Positions 12,882 to 18,450 of a DNA stretch of 18,450 nucleotides are shown piece after piece. Origin of the DNA: Actinomycetes bacterium (GTDB taxonomy: Bacteria > Actinomycetota > Actinomycetes > Actinomycetales > Microbacteriaceae). Position 1 is the stretch's first letter; the number at the start of each line of letters is the position of its first letter. Location of the stretch: positions 1 to 18,450 of the forward strand of contig JAEYAG010000221.1 of the NCBI GenBank assembly GCA_023451265.1, given 5' to 3'. A program made the position numbers and the translations under genes. A model generated the notes under the pieces. The model made no database searches. It was not told where the DNA came from and worked only from the letters and a program-made list of their open reading frames with translations.

Positions 12882-15209
12882 TCACCCCGCGTCGGGGTCG
12901 AGCGCGTCGAGCGCGGCGGGACCCTGTTCGACGAGGATGCGGAACTGCGCGGCATCGATGATGCGGATGCCGAGCTCTTCCGCCTTGCCGAGCTTGGAGC
13001 CCGCGCCGGGACCGGCGGCGACGAAGTCGGTCTTCTTCGAGACGCTGGAGGCCGCCTTGCCGCCGGCGGCGATGATCGCCTCCTGCGCGCCCTCTCGTGT
13101 GTAGCCCTCGAGCGAGCCGGTCGCGACGACGGTGACGCCCTCCAGCACGCCGCCCGCGGCGACGGCCGCGCCGGGACCGGGGTGCCCGGGGATCTCGAGC
13201 CGCGCGCCCGCGGCTTCCCAGCGCTCGACGATCTCGCGGTGCCAGTCGACCTCGAACCAGTCGAGCAGCGAATCGGCGATGATCCCGCCGACGCCCTCGA
13301 CGGCGGCGAGCTCGTCGCGGCTCGCGGCGCGGATCGCCGCCATGGAGCCGAACCACTGTGCCAGCGCGCGTGCCGCGACAGGGCCGACGTGACGGATGCT
13401 GAGGGCCACGAGGAACCGCCACAGGTCCTTCGTCTTGGCCTTCTCGAGCTCCTCGATGAGGGTCAGTGCCTGCGCGGACGGCTGCGGGCCGGTGAGACCC
13501 TCCTTCTTCTCCGCCGCGGACGGCTGACGGCGGAACGGGGCGCGGGTGACGGGCTCGCCGCTCTGCTCGTCGAGCTTGGGCTCGCCCGTCTCGGCGTCGC
13601 GCACGACGACCTCGATCGGGACGAGCTCGTCGAGCGTCAGCTCGAACAGGCCCGCCTCGGTGCGCAGCGGCGGCTCGGCCGGGATCGTCGGCTGGGTGAG
13701 GGCGGCGGCCGTGACTTCGCCGAGCGCCTCGATGTCGAGGGCCCCGCGCGAGCCGATGTGCTCGACGCGACCGCGCACCTGCGCGGGGCAGGCGCGGGTG
13801 TTGGGACAGCGCAGATCGATGTCGCCCTCCTTGGCGGGCGCGAGCGTCGCGCCGCATTCGGGGCACTGCGTCGGCATGACGAATGCGCGCTCGCTGCCGT
13901 CGCGCAGCTCGACGACCGGGCCGAGCACTTCGGGGATGACATCGCCGGCCTTGCGCAGCACGACGGTGTCGCCGATCAGCACGCCCTTCGCGACGACGAC
14001 CTCCTGATTGTGCAGGGTCGCCTGTCGCACGACGGATCCGGCGACGCGCGCCGGCGCCATCACCGCGAACGGGGTCGCACGGCCGGTGCGCCCGACCGAC
14101 ACGACGATGTCGAGCAGCTTCGTGTTGACCTGCTCCGGCGGGTACTTGTACGCGATCGCCCAGCGCGGCGCGCGACTGGTCGCGCCGAGCTCATCGTGCA
14201 GGGCGAGCTCGTCGACCTTCACGACGACCCCGTCGATCTCGTGCTCGACGTCGTGCCGGTGCTCACCGTAGTGCGCGACGAACGCGAGCACGCCGTCGAT
14301 GTCGTCCGCCGTGCGGAAGTACGGGCTCGTCGGCAGCCCCCAGCCCGCCAGCAGGCCGTACACCTCGCTCTGCGACTGCACCGGCGGTGCGGGCCAGGCG
14401 CCGATGCCGTGCACGAACAGGCGCAGCGAGTCGAGGCGCGCGCGTCCGGCCTCGAGCTCCATGCCGCTCTTCTTGTCGAGCTGCTGGCGCAGCCCGCCGC
14501 TCGCGGCGTTGCGTGGATTGGCGAACGCGGGAAAGCGTCGTGCGGCGCTGCGGGTGAGCTTCTCCTCGTCGAGCCCGCGGGCGAGCCCGTCGGCGATGAC
14601 GCGCTCGCGCAGCCGGGCCTGCAGCGTGTTCAGTTCATCGAATGCCGCGACGGGAATATAGACCTCGCCGCGCACCTCGACGAGGGGCGGGTGATCGCTC
14701 CCGGACAGTCGCGCGGGGATGCCGGCGACCTGCACCGCGTTGACCGTGACGTCCTCGCCGACGCGCCCGTCGCCGCGCGTCGCCGCCGACACCAGCACGC
14801 CGTGCTCGTAGCGAAGGTTGATCGCGAGCCCGTCGATCTTGAGCTCAAGCAGCCAGCGGACCGCGCGCCCCGCTGCGCCCTGCGTCTTGACGCACCAGTC
14901 CCGCAGCTCGTCGGCGCTGAAGACGTTGTCGAGGCTCAGCATCCGCTCGGCGTGCTCGACGGGTGCGAACATCGACGACTGCGCGGCGCCCACCGACAGC
15001 GTCGGCGAATCCTGACCCTGTACCTCCGGGTACGTGCGCTCGATCGCCTCGAGCGCCCGCATCCACCCGTCGTAGGTGGCGTCGTCGACGATCTCCGCGT
15101 CGCGGCCGTAGTACGCCTCGCGCGCACCGACGATCAGGTCGATGAGCCGGTCGGACTCGGCCCGGGCCTCGTCGAGAGTCGCGGGAACCTCGTCTGCAGC
15201 ATCCGTCAC
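12882..15209 (-). CDS. ligA: NAD-dependent DNA ligase LigA
   Basis: Seals nicks in replication and repair using NAD+. The 775-aa product has the Ia-type N-terminal NMN-binding region, the adenylation lysine Lys124 in ELKIDGLAINLRYEHG, and the OB fold around residues 350-435. The zinc site is Cys449, Cys452, Cys468 and Cys474. Helix-hairpin-helix repeats cover about 600-660, and a C-terminal BRCT domain about 688-765. It is longer than the roughly 670 aa of E. coli, mainly through a charged stretch near residues 530-585. The start is GTG at 15209, 6 nt after TAGACT, with no Shine-Dalgarno sequence. It lies 63 nt downstream of mnmA on the same strand, and its stop abuts the fadD stop. Confidence 0.97.
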   Translation of the reverse strand: MTDAADEVPATLDEARAESDRLIDLIVGAREAYYGRDAEIVDDATYDGWMRALEAIERTYPEVQGQDSPTLSVGAAQSSMFAPVEHAERMLSLDNVFSADELRDWCVKTQGAAGRAVRWLLELKIDGLAINLRYEHGVLVSAATRGDGRVGEDVTVNAVQVAGIPARLSGSDHPPLVEVRGEVYIPVAAFDELNTLQARLRERVIADGLARGLDEEKLTRSAARRFPAFANPRNAASGGLRQQLDKKSGMELEAGRARLDSLRLFVHGIGAWPAPPVQSQSEVYGLLAGWGLPTSPYFRTADDIDGVLAFVAHYGEHRHDVEHEIDGVVVKVDELALHDELGATSRAPRWAIAYKYPPEQVNTKLLDIVVSVGRTGRATPFAVMAPARVAGSVVRQATLHNQEVVVAKGVLIGDTVVLRKAGDVIPEVLGPVVELRDGSERAFVMPTQCPECGATLAPAKEGDIDLRCPNTRACPAQVRGRVEHIGSRGALDIEALGEVTAAALTQPTIPAEPPLRTEAGLFELTLDELVPIEVVVRDAETGEPKLDEQSGEPVTRAPFRRQPSAAEKKEGLTGPQPSAQALTLIEELEKAKTKDLWRFLVALSIRHVGPVAARALAQWFGSMAAIRAASRDELAAVEGVGGIIADSLLDWFEVDWHREIVERWEAAGARLEIPGHPGPGAAVAAGGVLEGVTVVATGSLEGYTREGAQEAIIAAGGKAASSVSKKTDFVAAGPGAGSKLGKAEELGIRIIDAAQFRILVEQGPAALDALDPDAG

Positions 15210-15215
15210 ACCGAG

Positions 15216-15221
15216 AGTCTA
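15216..15221 (-). promoter_or_regulatory. -10 element for ligA (leaderless type)
   Basis: TAGACT on the minus strand, then CTCGGT, then the GTG start at 15209. It suggests ligA has its own promoter in addition to possible read-through from mnmA. Confidence 0.55.
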
Positions 15222-15272
15222 GGAGGGGTCTCCGACACCGGACGGGCGCTTGCGCACGGACGCGTGATGCGC

Positions 15273-16370
15273 TTAGGCGGGCACCGGCACGGCGGAAACC
15301 GTCCGGTCGATCGTGAACTGCCCGATCACCCGGGTCCCGTCGTAGAGCACCGCCGTCTGGCCCGGCGCGACACCGTCGAAGGGCACCACCGGCGTCACCG
15401 TGAGCGCACCCTCGACGAAGGCGGCGCGTGCCGGCACCGGCTCGGCATGGGCGCGGATCTGCACGTCGCAGTCGAAGGCGTCGGATGCCGGGGCGCGCCC
15501 CGCCCAGGTGTACCGCTCCCCCGCGATCTCGGCGGTCGCCAGCGCCTCCTTCGGGCCGACGACGACGGTGTTCGAGACCGGCCGCACCTCGAGGACGAAC
15601 CGCGGTTTGCCGTCCGCCGCCGGCACGCCCAGCTTCAGTCCGCGCCGCTGGCCGACCGTGTACGCGTGCGCGCCCTCATGGCTGCCGACGACCGCTCCGG
15701 AGCGGTCGACGATCTCGCCGGTCTGCGCGCCGACTTTGTCGGCGAGCCAGCCGCGGGTGTCGCCGTCGGGGATGAAGCAGATGTCGTGGCTGTCGGGCTT
15801 CTGTGCGACCGTCAGGCCGCGCTCCGCCGCCTCGGCGCGCACGATCGCCTTCGAGGGCGTCGCCCCCAGCGGGAAGTACGTGTGGGCGAGCTGCTGCGCC
15901 GTCAGCACGCCGAGCACGTAGGACTGGTCCTTGGCTTCGTCGCTCGCGCGGTGCAACTCGCGGCCGTCCGGCCCGTCGACGAGCGTCGCGTAGTGCCCGG
16001 TGCAGACGGCGTCGAAGCCGAGTTCGATCGCGCGCTCCAGGAGCGCGGCGAACTTGATCTTCTCGTTGCAGCGCATGCAGGGGTTCGGTGTGCGCCCCGC
16101 CTGGTACTCCGCGACGAAGTCGTCGATGACGTCGTCGCGGAACCGTTCGGAGAAGTCCCAGACGTAGAACGGGATGCCGAGGCGGTCCGCCGCGCGGCGG
16201 GCGTCCATCGCGTCCTCGATCGTGCAGCAGCCGCGGCTGCCGGTGCGCAGGGTCCCGCCGGCCCGTGAGAGCGCGAGGTGCACGCCGACGACGTCGTGCC
16301 CCGCCTCGACGGCTCGGGCGGCCGCGACGGCGGAGTCGACACCGCCGCTCATGGCCGCCAGGATCCGCAT
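15273..16370 (-). CDS. mnmA: tRNA-specific 2-thiouridylase MnmA
   Basis: Thiolates U34 of Lys, Glu and Gln tRNAs, using ATP and sulfur relayed from a cysteine desulfurase. The 365-aa product has the PP-loop SGGVDS at residues 8-13. Two candidate catalytic cysteines align with the family: Cys101 in NPCMRCNEKIKF and Cys198 in DSHDICFIPDGD. The central segment TGHYATL and the C-terminal VGQRRGLKLG region are also typical. A longer frame reaches 16421, but ATG 16370 gives the standard MRILAAMSGGVDS opening and avoids overlapping the upstream gene. The start is 10 nt after the desulfurase stop, so the sulfur donor and user are probably co-transcribed. TAGACT, which begins with that stop codon, may also provide an internal promoter. 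Confidence 0.96.
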   Translation of the reverse strand: MRILAAMSGGVDSAVAAARAVEAGHDVVGVHLALSRAGGTLRTGSRGCCTIEDAMDARRAADRLGIPFYVWDFSERFRDDVIDDFVAEYQAGRTPNPCMRCNEKIKFAALLERAIELGFDAVCTGHYATLVDGPDGRELHRASDEAKDQSYVLGVLTAQQLAHTYFPLGATPSKAIVRAEAAERGLTVAQKPDSHDICFIPDGDTRGWLADKVGAQTGEIVDRSGAVVGSHEGAHAYTVGQRRGLKLGVPAADGKPRFVLEVRPVSNTVVVGPKEALATAEIAGERYTWAGRAPASDAFDCDVQIRAHAEPVPARAAFVEGALTVTPVVPFDGVAPGQTAVLYDGTRVIGQFTIDRTVSAVPVPA

Positions 16371-16377
16371 GCTCTCC

Positions 16378-16383
16378 AGTCTA
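16378..16383 (-). promoter_or_regulatory. Possible internal -10 element for mnmA
   Basis: TAGACT, whose first three bases are the stop codon of the desulfurase gene, is followed by GGAGAGC and ATG 16370. The same bases also contain a weak, close ribosome site, so operon read-through with ordinary initiation is an alternative. Confidence 0.4.
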
Positions 16384-17556
16384 CGAGCGCGACGCGGAAC
16401 GGACTCCGGATGCCCGGGCATAGGCCTCGGGGATGGCCGCGAGGACGGCGTCGACGTCGGCGGCCGTCGAGGTGCGGCCGAGGGTGAAGCGCAGCACCGA
16501 GCGCGCGGCCCGCTCGTCGCGGCCGAGCGCCATCACGACGTGCGACGGCTCGGCCACTCCCGCCTGGCACGCCGACCCCGTCGACACCGAGATGTCGGCC
16601 TGGTCGAGCAGGAACAGCAGCGACTCCCCCGCCGCCCCCGGAAACAGCATGTGCACGTTTCCGGGCACGCGCGTCACGGGGTCACCCAGCAGTTCGGCCG
16701 TGGGAACGGCCGAACGGATGCCGGCGGCCAGACGCTCCGCGAGGACGGTCAGGCGCGCCGCCTCGGTTTCGCGCTCGGCTTCGGCTTCGGTGAGTGCGGC
16801 GGCGAGGGCGGCCGCCCCCGCGACATCCGGTGTCCCCGACCGCAGGGCCCGCTGCTGGCCGCCGCCGTGCAGCGTCGGGACCAGGGTCGCGTGCCGCGAC
16901 ACGATGAGCGCGCCGGTGCCGACGGGGGCGCCGAACTTGTGTCCGGACAGGCTCAGGGCGACGAGGCCCGTGTTCCCCGTTCCCGGGCCCCGCCAGCGCG
17001 CGAAGTCCACCGGCAGGTGCCCGACGGCGCCGACGGCGTCGAGGTGCAGCGGCACGTCGGCGGCGGCCGCCGCGGTGGCCAGGGCCCCGGCATCCTGCAC
17101 CGTGCCGACCTCGTTGTTGACCACGAGCGCGGTCGCCAGAGCGGCCCCGGGCAGCGCCGCTGCGAACGTATCGACGTCGATCCGGCCCCACGCGTCGAGC
17201 CGGACCGGTCGCACCTGCGCACCCTGCGTCTGGAGCCACGCCGCGGTGTCGAGCGTGGCGTGGTGCTCGCCGTCCGGCAGCACGATCGCCGCCGCGGCCT
17301 GCGGCCGCGCCCACCACAATCCCTTGAGGGCGAGATTGACCGACTCGGTCCCCCCGGAGGTGAGCACGACCTCGATCGGCTCGCACCCCAGCACCGCGGC
17401 GACCTGCTCGCGCGACTCCTCCAGCAGCCGGCGCACCGCCTGACCGGAGCCGTGCACCGACGAGGCGTTGCCCGCAAGCGCGGAGGCGGCGACCCATGCG
17501 TCGCGGGCGACCTCGCGCAGCGGTGCGGAGGCGGCGTGGTCGAGGTAGATCGTCAT
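16381..17556 (-). CDS. Cysteine desulfurase (NifS/IscS-like, class V aminotransferase fold)
   Basis: PLP enzyme that takes sulfur from cysteine and passes it to acceptors such as MnmA or iron-sulfur scaffolds. The 391-aa product opens MTIYLDHAASAPLREV and has His99 (GEHHATL), NEVGTVQD (148-155), Asp173, the Schiff-base Lys207 in SLSGHKFGAPVGTGAL, and the persulfide Cys330 in SVSTGSACQAG, the short-loop class I layout. The position that is usually Gln in DAVQ is Gly176 here (LDAVGAVGH). ATG 17556 has GGGGGAG 4 nt upstream. It is followed after 10 nt by mnmA, its likely main partner, and is divergent from glgX with overlapping -10 elements. NifS or IscS naming cannot be settled from sequence alone. 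Confidence 0.93.
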   Translation of the reverse strand: MTIYLDHAASAPLREVARDAWVAASALAGNASSVHGSGQAVRRLLEESREQVAAVLGCEPIEVVLTSGGTESVNLALKGLWWARPQAAAAIVLPDGEHHATLDTAAWLQTQGAQVRPVRLDAWGRIDVDTFAAALPGAALATALVVNNEVGTVQDAGALATAAAAADVPLHLDAVGAVGHLPVDFARWRGPGTGNTGLVALSLSGHKFGAPVGTGALIVSRHATLVPTLHGGGQQRALRSGTPDVAGAAALAAALTEAEAERETEAARLTVLAERLAAGIRSAVPTAELLGDPVTRVPGNVHMLFPGAAGESLLFLLDQADISVSTGSACQAGVAEPSHVVMALGRDERAARSVLRFTLGRTSTAADVDAVLAAIPEAYARASGVRSASRS

Positions 17557-17597
17557 GACGCTCCCCCGCTGCTCACGCGGTCGGCTCACCGCGTTAC

Positions 17598-17604
17598 TAC
17601 TGTA
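17598..17604. promoter_or_regulatory. Overlapping divergent -10 elements (glgX and cysteine desulfurase)
   Basis: TACTGTA reads as TACTGT on the plus strand (17598-17603), 7 nt before the glgX ATG. On the minus strand it reads TACAGT (17604-17599), which would give the desulfurase a leader of about 36 nt with its ribosome site. The two hexamers share five bases, so the promoters could not be used at the same moment. Confidence 0.5.
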
Positions 17605-17610
17605 GAGCGC

Positions 17611-18450
17611 ATGGTCAGCCCGCACCCGACGAGCACCGCATCCCTCGGCACGCCCGCGGCGACGGGCGACGCCCCGCCGATCCCCGCGTTCCTCGACGCG
17701 GCCTACGACGATCTCGGCGTCACCCTCGGCGCCGAGGGCGCGACGCTGCGCGTCTGGTCGGAGGGCGCGACGAGCGTCGAGCTGGTGATCTTCGACGCCG
17801 TCGACCTCGACTGGATCACCGCGACGCTGCCGCTGGCGCCCGTCGGCGAGGACGTCTGGGAGGTGCGCACCGCCGAGCTGCGAGTCGGCACCCGGTACGC
17901 GCTGCGGGTGGACGGTCCGGCGGGCGCCGGCCACATGTTCAATCCGTCGAGTCTGCTCATCGACCCCTACGCCCGCGGGCTCGTGCCGGTGCGTCTCGGC
18001 GAATGGCGCTCGGTCGTCGTCGACGACGCATTCGACTGGCAGGGAGTGGCTCCGCCCCGCACACCGCTGGATCGCACCGTCGTGTACGAGGCCCACGTCA
18101 CCGGGCTCACCAAGCGGCACCCGGACATCCCCCCGGCGCTGCACGGCACGTACGCCGGGCTCGGGCACCCCGCCATGATCGAGCATCTGCAGCGACTGGG
18201 CATCACCGCGGTCGAGCTCCTGCCGATCCATGCGTTCGAGACGGAGCCGCGACTGCTGCACCAGGGCCGCACCAACTACTGGGGCTACAACTCCCTGGCC
18301 TTCTTCGCCCCGCACGCCCCCTACGCGACCGCCGACGCGGTGGCGGCGGGGCCCGACGCGGTGCTGCGCGAACTCAAGGAGACGGTCCGGGCCCTGCACG
18401 CCGCGGGCATCGAGGTCATCCTCGACGTCGTCTACAACCACACCGCCGAA
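17611..18450 (+). CDS. glgX: Glycogen debranching enzyme GlgX (5' part, runs off window)
   Basis: Hydrolyses alpha-1,6 branches of glycogen after phosphorylase trimming. The 280 codons present are open to the window edge. After a Thr/Ala-rich N-terminal extension of about 30 residues, a CBM48-type beta domain spans about 33-125 (LGAEGATLRVWSEGATSVEL, ending NPSSLLIDPYARG). The GH13 barrel then starts with VVYEAHVTGLTKRHPDIPPA (158-177) and continues with YAGLGHPAMIEHLQRLGITA and NYWGYNSLAFFAPH. Conserved region I, DVVYNHTAE (272-280), is at the edge; the catalytic residues lie beyond. GlgX fits better than TreZ because of the VTGLT..HPDIP and NYWGYN stretches. ATG 17611 lies 7 nt behind TACTGT. 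Confidence 0.9.
   Translation, partial: MVSPHPTSTASLGTPAATGDAPPIPAFLDAAYDDLGVTLGAEGATLRVWSEGATSVELVIFDAVDLDWITATLPLAPVGEDVWEVRTAELRVGTRYALRVDGPAGAGHMFNPSSLLIDPYARGLVPVRLGEWRSVVVDDAFDWQGVAPPRTPLDRTVVYEAHVTGLTKRHPDIPPALHGTYAGLGHPAMIEHLQRLGITAVELLPIHAFETEPRLLHQGRTNYWGYNSLAFFAPHAPYATADAVAAGPDAVLRELKETVRALHAAGIEVILDVVYNHTAE

Noticed and set aside
13182..16268. Very long plus-strand open frame (1028 codons) opposite ligA and mnmA
   Set aside because: It is Arg-, Ala- and Gly-rich with no family motifs and lies fully antisense to two unmistakable genes. High G+C removes stop codons from the opposite frames.
16371..16421. N-terminal extension of MnmA from an ATG at 16421
   Set aside because: It would overlap the desulfurase end, and the family's standard N-terminus begins at the ATG at 16370.
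1..18450. Mobile elements, CRISPR array, restriction or toxin-antitoxin genes, replication origin boxes
   Set aside because: I looked for transposase or integrase motifs, regularly spaced repeats, DnaA or ParB-type sites and paired small toxic genes, and saw none that could be supported.

Overview
The window is GC-rich actinobacterial chromosome (about 70% G+C by eye). The gene content and wording of the proteins point to Microbacteriaceae, probably Microbacterium or a close relative. The strongest argument is the minus-strand order cysteine desulfurase - mnmA - ligA - gatC - gatA - gatB, a core actinobacterial arrangement also seen in mycobacteria. There are no transposases, integrases, phage genes, rRNA genes or CRISPR arrays. 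This reads as housekeeping chromosome, not an island, and I did not find a convincing new multi-gene system.

Layout. 1-533: 3'-truncated ssb paralog (minus), then a 228-bp divergent intergenic region crowded with inverted repeats, then a small unknown gene (762-1007, plus). 1024-3121: a MocR-type (YczR-like) regulator divergent from a YczE-like membrane protein. 3161-3370: small unknown gene. 3488-4371: tRNA-Arg(UCU), oligoribonuclease orn, tRNA-His(GUG). 4397-5525: three plus-strand genes coupled by ATGA overlaps, encoding a minimal zincin-like metallopeptidase, the Clp adaptor ClpS and a DUF2017 protein. 5533-7732: minus-strand P-loop kinase-like protein, GerW/YtfJ-like protein and DNA polymerase IV (dinB). 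7791-11112: gatCAB, the tRNA-dependent amidotransferase, overlapping stop-to-start. 11175-12881: divergent acyl-CoA ligase, abutting ligA base for base. 12882-17556: ligA, mnmA, cysteine desulfurase. 17611-end: 5' part of glgX, divergent from the desulfurase.

Functionally, translation and tRNA maturation dominate: two tRNAs, GatCAB for Asn/Gln-tRNA formation, and MnmA with a sulfur-donating desulfurase beside it. RNA and protein turnover (Orn, ClpS) and DNA replication and repair (Ssb, LigA, DinB) make up most of the rest. GlgX and the acyl-CoA ligase represent carbon storage and lipid metabolism.

The most striking sequence-level signals are: (i) eight genes whose start codon lies exactly 6-7 nt after a TANNNT hexamer, the signature of leaderless mRNAs; (ii) convergent gene ends with almost no spacer, down to back-to-back stops TGA|TCA; (iii) an apparent excess of the hexamer GGATGC/GCATCC; (iv) a 13-bp perfect inverted repeat in the ssb leader.
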